7,176 bases of DNA, taken from JANXLS01 sp038227045 (GTDB lineage Bacteria > Planctomycetota > SZUA-567 > H5-PLA8). A program made the position numbers and the translations under genes. A model generated the notes under the pieces. It worked only from the letters and a program-made list of their open reading frames with translations, ran no database searches and had not been told where the DNA came from. The stretch spans positions 1-7,176 of the forward strand of contig JBBRQD010000197.1 of assembly GCA_038227045.1 (NCBI GenBank), read 5' to 3'. Of this stretch, positions 1 to 7,175 are shown piece after piece (the first letter of the stretch is position 1; each line of letters opens with the position of its first letter).

Positions 1-38
1 ACATCCATCATTCTCTTCACCTGTCGATCTGTGACCAT
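1..38 (-). CDS. istA: IS21-family transposase IstA, N-terminal fragment cut by window edge
   Basis: Only 12 full codons are visible (MVTDRQVKRMMD). The opening MVTDRQV followed by a basic, methionine-rich stretch is characteristic of IstA, the DDE transposase of IS21-type elements, which works with the AAA+ helper IstB to cut and join DNA. A strong purine-rich ribosome binding site (AGGGGGGCGG, 49-40) sits directly upstream of the ATG, which supports the start. No catalytic residues or helix-turn-helix are in view because the gene runs off the left edge. The call rests on the short N-terminal match plus the repeats upstream of it. Confidence 0.75.
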   Translation of the reverse strand, partial: MVTDRQVKRMMD

Positions 39-45
39 TCCGCCC

Positions 46-60
46 CCCTGATTTGCAGGG
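46..60 (-). promoter_or_regulatory. Hairpin overlapping the istA ribosome binding site
   Basis: CCCTG (minus 60-56) and CAGGG (minus 50-46) form a perfect five-base-pair stem with a five-base loop. The 3' arm contains the first bases of the purine-rich ribosome binding site AGGGGGG (49-43) of istA. Folding would partly hide that site. Many transposase genes use such structures to stay silent on read-through mRNA. That role here is inferred from the sequence alone. Confidence 0.35.
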
Positions 61-76
61 AAACAGATTGGCCGAT

Positions 77-95
77 CCCGCCTTAAAAAGCCGGG
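77..95 (-). other. Imperfect hairpin in the IS leader
   Basis: The minus-strand sequence CCCGGCTTTTTAAGGCGGG can fold into an eight-position stem with one G-G mismatch and a three-base loop. It lies between the terminal repeats and istA. There is no U-tract after it, so I do not call it a terminator. It might hinder transcripts entering from brxL, but that is speculation. Confidence 0.3.
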
Positions 96-135
96 AATTC
101 TACTTGCCGTCAGGGGGAATTATAATTGTCGTTCA
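93..135 (-). repeat. Two diverged tandem terminal repeats of the IS21-family element
   Basis: Read on the minus strand, 135-115 and 112-93 align over about 20 bases with one gap and three mismatches by hand. Both begin TGA, share a CAA near the middle and end AATTCCC. They recur with a 23-base offset. IS21-family ends typically carry such repeated sites for transposase binding. The outer copy also provides the in-frame TAA that ends the truncated brxL. Confidence 0.65.
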
Positions 136-1124
136 TCAGAAATCGTCCCCTTGTCGTCGCCGCGCGAGAACGACCCCTGTTCCATGTAGCCCTTGTACAT
201 GTCTTTGTCGTTGGCCGATTTGAAATTCGGTCCGGCAACTTCGTCGAAGGCGACGAGATCGTTTTTTACGACCAAGCCGGGTTTATCCTTCCGATTCTTC
301 CAGCCAAATAGGTCCGTGACGCTCCCTTGACCTCCAGAGAGCAAAATCGCGTACGGCGAGATTTCGCGAAAGATGAACGATTTGCCGGTTTCCTTGGGAC
401 CCAGTTCAATGAGATTGTAATTCCGTTCGACCAACGGAATAAGCCGGAGCAAATAAAACAGCTTGCGCCGCCAAGAGAACTCCTGCTGAAGCGGCTCGTA
501 CCCAATCGTCCTCAACAGTACACCAACCCACTCCTCGCGCGAGAAGTGACTCCGGGCCTGCACGAATTCGCCAAGCTCGGCGCTCGCGATTTGGATCGGC
601 TGCATGCGCTTGAGGACAAAGGGACGCGTCACGCCGCCGTGGATGATCGTTTCGTCATAGACCAATTCAAGGTTTGCCCATACTCCGCCGGTCAGCGTTC
701 GTTCGTACTCGTGAACGATCCGCTCGTCGATGTGGACTTTGTCCATTCCGCACGTGGCGAGCTTCGCCCAATACTTTCCGCCCTGATCTTTTTCGTCGAA
801 CGTCACCGTGACCATATCGATCAACTTCATTGATCGATTTCGTTGCAGCCGCGCCTTGATCAGTTCGCTCTGATCGGAGCGAACGATGCGCTCCTTGATC
901 ATCTCTTTCACACTGGCAACGCCTGCGTCGATCTGGCTTTCGTCCGTCGTCGAGCAGTATTTTCCCAGCAGGTATTCCAGAACGTAAACCGGGATGCTGA
1001 AGCCCACCTTCAGGCGTTGAACCAGGTCTTTGCGCACGACGCGACCGGGGAAAGCCTCGATCAGCTTTGCGTCTAGTGCGTCGACCCAGGCAGGTTGTGC
1101 GGGTTGTACATTTTCGCTGGTCAT
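120..1124 (-). pseudogene. brxL: BREX Lon-like AAA+ protein BrxL, truncated by IS insertion
   Basis: Gives 334 residues against roughly 670-690 for full BrxL, a DNA-binding AAA+ protein with a C-terminal Lon-like domain acting in BREX phage exclusion. Visible from the N-terminus: FPGRVVRKDLVQRLKVG and PVYVLEYLLGKYC (about residues 25-57), a BrxL hallmark; Walker A GPKETGKS (about 242-249); Walker B LVAFDEVAG (about 290-298); then YMEQGSFSRG. Similarity ends at about KGTIS. The final DERQL and the stop come from IS sequence. Missing are the rest of the AAA+ module after Walker B (sensor 1, arginine finger) and the whole Lon-like region. I chose ATG 1124 because AAAAGGA lies seven bases upstream of it and the protein then starts like other BrxL. 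ATGs at 1130 and 1178 are in frame, but 1130 is too close to the ribosome binding site and 1178 overlaps pglZ. The gap from pglZ is 22 bases. The 3' half presumably lies beyond the IS, outside the window. Confidence 0.9.
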
Positions 1125-1131
1125 GACCATT

Positions 1132-1138
1132 TCCTTTT
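1132..1138 (-). promoter_or_regulatory. Ribosome binding site of brxL
   Basis: AAAAGGA on the minus strand, seven bases before ATG 1124. It decides the start. The ATG at 1130 would leave only one base between the site and the start codon. The site lies in the short gap after the pglZ stop, so brxL has its own initiation signal inside the operon. Confidence 0.6.
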
Positions 1139-1146
1139 GGATTGCC

Positions 1147-3654
1147 CTACCAGTCAGTAATATCCATTTTGAGTTCAATATCTTCGCGAATGAGCAATTC
1201 TTCGTCGTCTGCGTCGAGAATTTCTACGCTGAGCGTCGTTCCGTATACGAGTTCCGGTTTGGGTGACACCATCGTGAGCGGAACGGTGACGGCTGCGCCT
1301 TCCGGTTCGATCGTAATTGGGTCAGCGCTCTTGAATACAATTTTTCCGGTCGCCTTCTCTTTGATTTTCACCAGCACGCTGCGCGAAATCAAATTGATGT
1401 CTGCGAAAAGCTGTCCGGTCGCCGCCGCTTGAAGCTGGAGTCGCGGCGTCTCGCTGGTGATGTGCGCCAGCGGCTTCAGGACCACGGCGACTTTCTTCGC
1501 TTTCACGGGCCAGGTCGCGACAACGACCGGAATAATAAGTTCCTGAAGCGTCGCACCGCCATGGAAGAACCCTAGCGCTCCGTATGTCCGAAACGCGTTC
1601 GTGCTTCGCGGGACGACGACTTCCAGGTCGGACTGCGCAATGTCGAGATGCACCGCGGTCGGATGAGACAGGTTGTGCCCCACCATCGCCCTGCGATGTT
1701 TCCAGAGCACCGTTCCCGTCGGCATCTCGCTATCGATGTCGTTTTCCCCCTCCTCCCAATGGAAAAACCCGTGATCGGATACGATGATGATGCGGCTGTA
1801 GCCGACATCGCGCAGCTTGCGAACAGCCGACGCGTAGCGCTGCAAATGTTCGTCCGCTCCCGTCAACTTTAACTGCCCATCGTGGCTGTCGAATTCGTCG
1901 CCATGCACCGCGATCAGCTTACGGCTGCGTCCGGGTTTCTTGAGGCTTTCGCCGTCGAGCACTTCCTCAATTTCCAGCCAATCTTTTACATCGAACGTTT
2001 CCTTCAGCCACTTGCGGCGCTGTTCGGCCCATTTCAAATCGCCGTCGAAACCCTCCGCCCGAACCTCGAACGACTTCTCGTCTTTCGCCAAATCGACGCG
2101 CATTTTCGTTCGTTCGATCGGCAGAGCGTAAGCCATCCCGAGCGCCGTGATGCTGGGGATCGGTGCCGCCGCCACCTGCACGCTGGCCCGCTGGACAGGC
2201 TCGCCCTGATTCAAAAGCGCCGCCAGCCGCTGTCCCAAATCCAGGCGGCACGCGTCGAGAAAAATGAGCGCCGTCGGCGTGCTGTCTGATTTGATTTCCT
2301 TCAGTGCCAATTCGCCGGCAGTCGGCAACGCGGCCAATTTCTCTGGCGCTTTTGCCAAGAGCTCCGAGAACGCCCGGCCGACGCGATCCATCGTTCGCAG
2401 GTATCCACGCCGCAAGCGTCTACGAATCCGAAGGAGTTGCGGAGGCAAATCCGCAGTCTCCCTAAACAGTTCTTCCCCCGCGTGGTCCAGTTGCCAGCCG
2501 CCGCTTGAATACCAATCGATCGCATCGGATAGCTTCTTCCAGTTTGTCTCCGTCTGGTTGTTCTGGGAAAGCAGTGCGGCGGCTTTCGCTAGTTCAGCCA
2601 GAAAGCGCCAGCCCACGCATTTCGTGGCGTCTTTCCCCCAAAAACCGTTAGCGCGATCCTCAAATTTCTGGCCGCTGCCTTCAAGCTCCTTTGCCAGAGC
2701 GTCCACTTCTTCCAAGCGATCCAGTTTATCGGCGGTCTGTTTGAAGAGCGTCTCTTCGACGGCCCGGCTACTTCGAGACCGCGGCATCGTCGTGAGATTG
2801 CGCGCCCAATACGTCAGGCCCACCGTGGCCTCGGCCAGCGGAACCAGACGTTCAAAATTCGGGATGTAGCGGATGTCGTGTTGCCATTGCTTGAGCAGCT
2901 TCAGTGAATGAACGCGTGCCAATCCCGCCGGAATGATCTTTTCGGCTTCGCGAGGCGGTTCCTGCGGCGTGCCTTCCGCCGCGTCAGTGCAGAGCAGCCG
3001 CGCCATCGCGGCGACGCGCCACGCCTCTTCATCCGCGTTGAGGGGATCGGGCAGGCTAAAATCTTCTGTTGCCCGGCGCGCAAAAATGTCGAACCGTCCT
3101 TCCGTTCGCAACGCTTTGAATTCATCCGCGCCACCAGCGAGCACTTGCAGCATTCGGTGGTCGTCCACCAGCGTGCCTTTGGCGTTGCCGGGCGTCAGTT
3201 CCTTCCAAGTCTCTTTCGGTTTGTCGAGCCATTCGCGCGCGTGTGCAGGAAGCAGGCTGACGAGATCGTCTTCGTGTTCGCGGGAGATTTCGACGCCGTA
3301 GTCGCGCAACGTTTGCAGCAGGCTCTTTTCCCAAACGTCTTCCGCTTCCAACTCGAAGGGCTTAAACCAACTGATCGCGTGTTGCGCGCAGGGCAGCCAC
3401 ACGACGCGAGCCGCGCGCGGTTCGTTGTAGAAGCGGTCACGCAGCAACAATTCGTGTTCTTCCTTCTGAACGGATTCCGGAGCCCACAGCTCGAAGCCGT
3501 CCGCGCCGCCCGCTTTTGAGCATTCGCGCAGGATGTCGAGCCAGGTCAAATCCGGATCGCACCAGATTAAAAACGGCGGCTGAGAGCTCGGCTTGTTGAG
3601 CACGCCGCGAATCTCGCGGCAGAGCCAATCTCGAAGACTGTTCGTCGCGTTCAT
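1147..3654 (-). CDS. pglZ: BREX protein PglZ (alkaline phosphatase superfamily)
   Basis: Complete, 835 residues, a usual length for type I BREX PglZ. The family has an alkaline-phosphatase-like metal-binding core and is needed together with PglX for BREX methylation and defence. The core is seen in the C-terminal half: LIFLDACRLDLG (metal-ligand Asp about 467), PSITALGMAYALP (Thr about 503 at the nucleophile-like position), VHGDEFDSHDG (about 583-593), IIIVSDHGFFHW (Asp627, His628), and GFFHGGATLQELIIPVV (His about 698), a PglZ signature. An N-terminal segment with LIWCDPDLTWLDILREC precedes a long helical middle. The last 100 residues look beta-rich, after the phosphatase core. The start at 3654 is preferred over the in-frame ATG at 3732 because it has GGAG 11 bases upstream, overlaps the pglX stop as ATGA, and gives the usual PglZ N-terminus. 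The extra 26 residues would be arginine-rich and read from inside pglX. No frameshift or missing core residue is seen. Confidence 0.95.
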   Translation of the reverse strand: MNATNSLRDWLCREIRGVLNKPSSQPPFLIWCDPDLTWLDILRECSKAGGADGFELWAPESVQKEEHELLLRDRFYNEPRAARVVWLPCAQHAISWFKPFELEAEDVWEKSLLQTLRDYGVEISREHEDDLVSLLPAHAREWLDKPKETWKELTPGNAKGTLVDDHRMLQVLAGGADEFKALRTEGRFDIFARRATEDFSLPDPLNADEEAWRVAAMARLLCTDAAEGTPQEPPREAEKIIPAGLARVHSLKLLKQWQHDIRYIPNFERLVPLAEATVGLTYWARNLTTMPRSRSSRAVEETLFKQTADKLDRLEEVDALAKELEGSGQKFEDRANGFWGKDATKCVGWRFLAELAKAAALLSQNNQTETNWKKLSDAIDWYSSGGWQLDHAGEELFRETADLPPQLLRIRRRLRRGYLRTMDRVGRAFSELLAKAPEKLAALPTAGELALKEIKSDSTPTALIFLDACRLDLGQRLAALLNQGEPVQRASVQVAAAPIPSITALGMAYALPIERTKMRVDLAKDEKSFEVRAEGFDGDLKWAEQRRKWLKETFDVKDWLEIEEVLDGESLKKPGRSRKLIAVHGDEFDSHDGQLKLTGADEHLQRYASAVRKLRDVGYSRIIIVSDHGFFHWEEGENDIDSEMPTGTVLWKHRRAMVGHNLSHPTAVHLDIAQSDLEVVVPRSTNAFRTYGALGFFHGGATLQELIIPVVVATWPVKAKKVAVVLKPLAHITSETPRLQLQAAATGQLFADINLISRSVLVKIKEKATGKIVFKSADPITIEPEGAAVTVPLTMVSPKPELVYGTTLSVEILDADDEELLIREDIELKMDITDW

Positions 3655-3669
3655 TCGTTTACATTCTCC
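3651..3669 (-). promoter_or_regulatory. ATGA stop-start overlap with ribosome binding site coupling pglX to pglZ
   Basis: The pglX stop TGA (3653-3651) overlaps the pglZ ATG (3654-3652) as ATGA. GGAG (3669-3666) lies inside the last pglX codons. This arrangement usually means translational coupling: ribosomes finishing PglX re-initiate on pglZ. It fits the two proteins acting together. Confidence 0.75.
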
Positions 3670-6600
3670 GGCCACCAGCCCGGTTTCGGTAATTTGCCTT
3701 CGCGCACCCAGCGGCGTTCGTCTGCGCGCCATTCGGCCCGGTCCGCGATGGCTTTGTCGAGGTCTTTCGCGGCCAGCACGTCAGCGGCGAGAAGTCCCGC
3801 CTTCTGTAGCGGCGCAACGTTCACCCGAACGCCGTCGTTGATGTCGGGCGCGTAGAGCGATTCCTGGGCGATGAATTCGGCGATCGTCGCGGGCGGGGCG
3901 CGGCGGCCGTCGAGGCTGGAAATTGCATCGAACAGCGGTTGCTCGGCCAGCCAATCGCTCCAAGTCGCCGGTTCGGTGCTGCGCCAGCTTTCGATTTGCT
4001 TCCGAATGGCAGCGGCACGCGCGGTCTTTTCAGTGATCTCCGCCGTCAGTTCTTTGGCGTCGGCCTTGAGCTCTTTAACGCACGCGCGAAGGTCGCGGGC
4101 TTCGGCCAGCGGCGGTTCGGGATCGGATTTAAGCCGTTCGTCGCAGCGCTTCTGTTCGGCCTTCATTTCTTTGAACCGCACTTTAAGGGGCGCGAGAACG
4201 ATGTCATCAAAAAGGTTCCACCACGCGTCGCACGCCAGTGCCAGCGCACCGCTCAGCATCGCCGGGGCGTGGGGCGAGATCACGCGCGCCAGATCGGCCG
4301 TCGAGGGATCGGCTTGAAGATTCTTTTGCTCGGGAGCTTGCGGGCCAACCTGGACGCAGCCGTGGTCGAGGTGTCTGATCGCGTCGGCGATCCACGCGCC
4401 GAAGTCGGGGTGCAGACCGGTGCGTGCGGCGGCGGTAAGCCAGTCCTGTAAGGCCGTCCGGGCGATCACGTCGCTCAGTCGCCGGCACCAGTGTCTTTTT
4501 ACGGACGACATGGCGTCGTTCAAGGCGTATTGGCGGAGCGTCGGCAGCAGTGCCGCCGGGCCGAAACCGTCGGTGGCGACCGTCTCCAGGGTGGCGTCGA
4601 AGCGCTGGAGTTCGGCGAGAGCGCCTTCCAATTCCAGGAGCCGCCCGGCCTGCCGATCGCTGCGGGCGTCCTTGGCAATCGAAAGGATGCCGCGCTGTTC
4701 CGTCTCCAAACGCCTCCGCAGGGGGCCGATGTATTGCGAGCAGAGCTTGGGCAGCGCGTCTACGTCCAGCTTGTGGTAGTAGATCAGGCAGGCAAACGCG
4801 GGCGTACTGCGCGCGGTGAAAGAGCCGGATTGAAGTTGCCAGGCGATGGGGCGGCGTTTGAACTGCTGGATGTGGTGCTTGAAGAAATCGCTCGCGAGCC
4901 ATGCATCGAGCGGCTTGCCGATCACGCTTGCGAAGTCGTTCGCGTTGATTTTGTCAGCGGTGAAACGCTGCTGAACGCGGTCGTAAAGCGTCGCTTCGTG
5001 CGTCTGCGCGGTGAGCGGAATGATGCCGTCCGCGTCAAACCAATCGGGGACGGGTTCGTTGGCTTCTATTTGTTTAGGCCAGCGGTGGCCGAGTAGACGC
5101 AATATTGAAACACCGCACTGATCGCAAAACCAGCTACGTTCCACGGGCAAACATCGCCAACCGCTCTTTTCGGTGCCTTCCTTAATGAGCCAATAAACAG
5201 AAATTGGATTAAGCGCCAATTTCTGGCAAAGCGCATCAAGAAAAGAATTCGGAGGAATTGGCCTTCCGCCCTCGCTTTCTGTTAAAAATTCGGACTCATC
5301 GGCTTCATCTACATCGGACGCCTCATCAACTACCGCACCGTCAGGTCCGGCTTCAAACAACTCGCGGAGTTTAATTCGGTGGCGATTGAGTAAATTAGCA
5401 TCGGAAAATTTCCGAAGCATCCGTCGATGATCTGGGACCGAAACGCTCACAACATCAGTGGTCTCGTTCTTAAAAGATAGCGGCACCGGTGCTTCGTAAT
5501 TATGTGCCGATGCTTGCCACCCTGACGGCACACCAGTATCGGATAATATGCTTTGAACAGCCACTTCATCAAGCTCGTACAGATTGAAAATACGATCCTC
5601 TAAAATTCCTTCCTTCAACAGACAGAATACGTCGCTCTCGAGAACTAACTTAGAGCTCGTCGGCAATGCACGGAACGAACGTTCGTTGATGGCACTTCCG
5701 CGCTCATTTTCAGCCGCTTGAAACACTTCATCCGTTAGTTTGGCTAAATCCAGCGAACACCAGTTTGTATTTGCAGGCAGCGGGACACGTTGAACATATT
5801 TGTATTTAAATACCCTAGATTGCGTAATAGCCCTGAGCACATGAGTTGTCAGTCGAGAATTCAGCAACGCGCCTAACGGACCAAGCTCGCTTCCATGATT
5901 TTTCAAACATACATAACTACCACTATTATCGAATGCCGAGGATCGTACTTTTCTTACGGCTAATGCGCCACTCGCCATCGTAGAATAGGTGAGAGCTGGC
6001 GACATATAGTCAGATTCATTCTTGATCTTGAATCCATAGCCACCGTTGAGGTATGGATACCGTTCAATTATTGACAATTTCACGCGAATTCCTGCGGAAC
6101 CCCAGTCAACGGAATAGTGGTCAAAGCCAAACCACCGCCGATATCCTCCGCCCTTCGTGATAGCAGTCCACCTTGCTAGACTAGTATTTTCGCTGGCTAT
6201 GGGTGTTTCCCAGAACATTCGCAAAAAACGTTCGTTGTGGGACGTGCTTAACCCTTCGCCAACATTCGCAAACACCCCAAGTTCCGTTGAATTTGTTAAA
6301 ATTTTAAGCACGCGGTCTGAGAGCCAATAAACAAAAGGCGCTCCTTTAATACTTAAGAATATCGCTTGCTTTGGTCTGTGGATCAGATTCGGCAATTGAG
6401 CCTTTGTTGCTTGAGTCAGCACGCGCGCCTGCTGGCTTGAATCTGCCGGCAGTATCATTCTGATACAAGTGGAACAATGAGTCTCTGACGGCGCCACAAG
6501 AGACATAATCGACATAACTACGTTACTTGGCGGATCAACTTCTGAAAAAGCGTGTCGGCCCAAGTGGACCAGTAGCTCCAAGCTAATTCGACGTAATAAT

Positions 6601-6911
6601 CCCAGTTCTTGACCTTCCTCAGTTGCCCGCACGTTGATTGAACGAAAATCGGTGTAGGTTTCCAATGCGAGCCAGGTTTGCGGTACCACGAATGCTATAC
6701 GACCAAAGTTTTGGGAAAGCTGTAAAGCCCTCAGAATGAACGCCGCGTAGGCGTCTTGTTTCCCAGCCTTAAATTCCGCATCTACATGTTTCTTCAATGC
6801 GGGCCCCATATTCTTACTGCCCATATATGGTGGATTCGCCGCCACCACGTCATATTTCCGGCTCAACACATCCACGAGCCGAAACCCCGCTCGCGTTTCG
6901 CTCGCCAGCAT
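3651..6911 (-). CDS. pglX: BREX adenine-specific DNA methyltransferase PglX, C-terminal 1086 residues (5'-incomplete)
   Basis: PglX is the N6-adenine methyltransferase that marks host DNA in BREX. Seen: catalytic motif IV NPPY at residues 26-29, within KYDVVAANPPYMGSKNMG; VPQTW (76-80); a target-recognition-like region over roughly 200-400; an acidic linker (528-547); WFCDQCG (594-600); then PglX-specific KRRPIAWQLQSG with LIYYHKLDVDALPKL (685-723), a charged helical, probably coiled-coil stretch (about 905-975), and the tail PDINDGVRVNVAPLQKAG with RRWVREGKLPKPGWW. The SAM-binding motif I (usually like DPACGSGHF) should lie upstream of NPPY but is absent. ATG 6911 is only the first ATG in an open frame, not a credible native start. 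The frame stays open upstream to a TAA at 7121-7119, and its first codons upstream (ARESGEFDDQ) still look PglX-like. The gene is therefore 5'-truncated, frame-broken or joined to foreign DNA. Codons 1 to about 605 are AT-richer than the rest. Confidence 0.9.
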   Translation of the reverse strand: MLASETRAGFRLVDVLSRKYDVVAANPPYMGSKNMGPALKKHVDAEFKAGKQDAYAAFILRALQLSQNFGRIAFVVPQTWLALETYTDFRSINVRATEEGQELGLLRRISLELLVHLGRHAFSEVDPPSNVVMSIMSLVAPSETHCSTCIRMILPADSSQQARVLTQATKAQLPNLIHRPKQAIFLSIKGAPFVYWLSDRVLKILTNSTELGVFANVGEGLSTSHNERFLRMFWETPIASENTSLARWTAITKGGGYRRWFGFDHYSVDWGSAGIRVKLSIIERYPYLNGGYGFKIKNESDYMSPALTYSTMASGALAVRKVRSSAFDNSGSYVCLKNHGSELGPLGALLNSRLTTHVLRAITQSRVFKYKYVQRVPLPANTNWCSLDLAKLTDEVFQAAENERGSAINERSFRALPTSSKLVLESDVFCLLKEGILEDRIFNLYELDEVAVQSILSDTGVPSGWQASAHNYEAPVPLSFKNETTDVVSVSVPDHRRMLRKFSDANLLNRHRIKLRELFEAGPDGAVVDEASDVDEADESEFLTESEGGRPIPPNSFLDALCQKLALNPISVYWLIKEGTEKSGWRCLPVERSWFCDQCGVSILRLLGHRWPKQIEANEPVPDWFDADGIIPLTAQTHEATLYDRVQQRFTADKINANDFASVIGKPLDAWLASDFFKHHIQQFKRRPIAWQLQSGSFTARSTPAFACLIYYHKLDVDALPKLCSQYIGPLRRRLETEQRGILSIAKDARSDRQAGRLLELEGALAELQRFDATLETVATDGFGPAALLPTLRQYALNDAMSSVKRHWCRRLSDVIARTALQDWLTAAARTGLHPDFGAWIADAIRHLDHGCVQVGPQAPEQKNLQADPSTADLARVISPHAPAMLSGALALACDAWWNLFDDIVLAPLKVRFKEMKAEQKRCDERLKSDPEPPLAEARDLRACVKELKADAKELTAEITEKTARAAAIRKQIESWRSTEPATWSDWLAEQPLFDAISSLDGRRAPPATIAEFIAQESLYAPDINDGVRVNVAPLQKAGLLAADVLAAKDLDKAIADRAEWRADERRWVREGKLPKPGWWPENVNE

Positions 6912-7118
6912 TTGGTCGTCGAATTCGCCGGACTCGCGCGCGCGGACGGTGAAGCCGTCCAGGCCCGCTTGGCGTTGGCCGATGGCACCCGCCCCGATCT
7001 TATTCTGCTCGACGACGTCATCGAAACCATCCTCTGCTCCGAGGTCGAAACGGAGAATCTTACACAGCTCATCGAATCGCTGGCCGGCCTGCCAGAGAGC
7101 GGCGGTAACATGGTGACG
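6912..7118 (-). other. Upstream extension of the pglX reading frame without a usable start
   Basis: The pglX frame continues from 6911 up to an in-frame TAA at 7121-7119, with no ATG, GTG or TTG start in between. The part next to 6911 (about 6912-6960, reading LDGFTVRARESGEFDDQ) plausibly belongs to PglX, in the variable segment before NPPY. Further up (QNKIGAGAIGQRQAG and beyond) I see no PglX-like sequence. Motif I of the methyltransferase is not found in any minus-strand frame. All three minus-strand frames have stops between 7119 and 7176. Confidence 0.5.
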
Positions 7119-7175
7119 TTAATGCAGCTCACCGTTCCGCAGGCCGGCGGCGTGGGCGACACCTACACCGATTCA
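6915..7175 (+). other. Plus-strand open frame at the right edge, possible fragment of an unrelated gene
   Basis: The plus-strand frame starting at 6915 is open for 87 codons to the window end and has no start codon of its own. In the outer part it reads like genuine protein: VQARLALADGTRPDLILLDD, then a helical stretch rich in Glu and Leu, then NMVTLMQLTVP. LILLDD has the form of a Walker B strand. The context (GTRPDL before it) reminds me of large-terminase ATPase segments of phages, from memory and at low confidence. Third-position GC in 7021-7080 is higher in this frame (14 of 20) than in the opposing pglX frame (10 of 20). Against it: the frame is exactly codon-complementary to pglX, and such antisense frames are often open in GC-rich DNA. 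Confidence 0.35.

Larger units (their letters stand above)
1..138 (-). mobile_element. IS21-family insertion sequence, left end, interrupting brxL (partial, runs off window)
   Basis: The element is recognised by three linked signs. First, an open frame starting at 38 begins MVTDRQVKRMMD, the start typical of IS21-family IstA transposases. Second, upstream of it lie two diverged copies of a repeat (135-115 and 112-93; second copy TGACGGCAAGTAGAATTCCC), as expected for IS21 ends, which carry several transposase-binding repeats. Third, the BrxL protein similarity stops abruptly just where the first copy begins. The outer boundary is inferred at 138 (minus strand reads TGATGAACG) or 135 (TGAACG). 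Both start with the TG expected of a terminal dinucleotide. The other end, istB and any target-site duplication are outside the window, so the boundary is accurate to only a few bases. The element is transcribed in the same direction as brxL. Confidence 0.82.

Noticed and set aside
77..95. Rho-independent terminator after the truncated brxL
   Set aside because: The stem has a mismatch and there is no following U-tract, so only a weak hairpin can be claimed.
327..833. Plus-strand open frame of 168 codons opposite brxL
   Set aside because: It lies wholly antisense to BrxL, which is recognised by Walker A, Walker B and N-terminal motifs. The translation has no recognisable motif. It is a shadow.
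2264..2869. Plus-strand open frame of 201 codons opposite pglZ
   Set aside because: It is antisense to the PglZ core. The serine- and arginine-rich composition is typical of a shadow frame in GC-rich DNA.
3655..3732. Longer PglZ start at ATG 3732
   Set aside because: It would overlap pglX by about 80 bases and add an arginine-rich stretch not typical of PglZ. The 3654 start has an upstream GGAG and the ATGA overlap.
4207..4902. Minus-strand frame of 231 codons inside pglX
   Set aside because: It is an alternate frame of the PglX C-terminal part with an arginine- and proline-rich translation. The PglX frame holds the family motifs here.
6863..7162. Minus-strand frame of 99 codons at the right edge as an N-terminal piece of PglX by frameshift
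   Set aside because: Its translation is Ser, Arg and Thr-rich with no methyltransferase motif, and it is stopped just upstream (TAG). It does not supply the missing PglX N-terminus.
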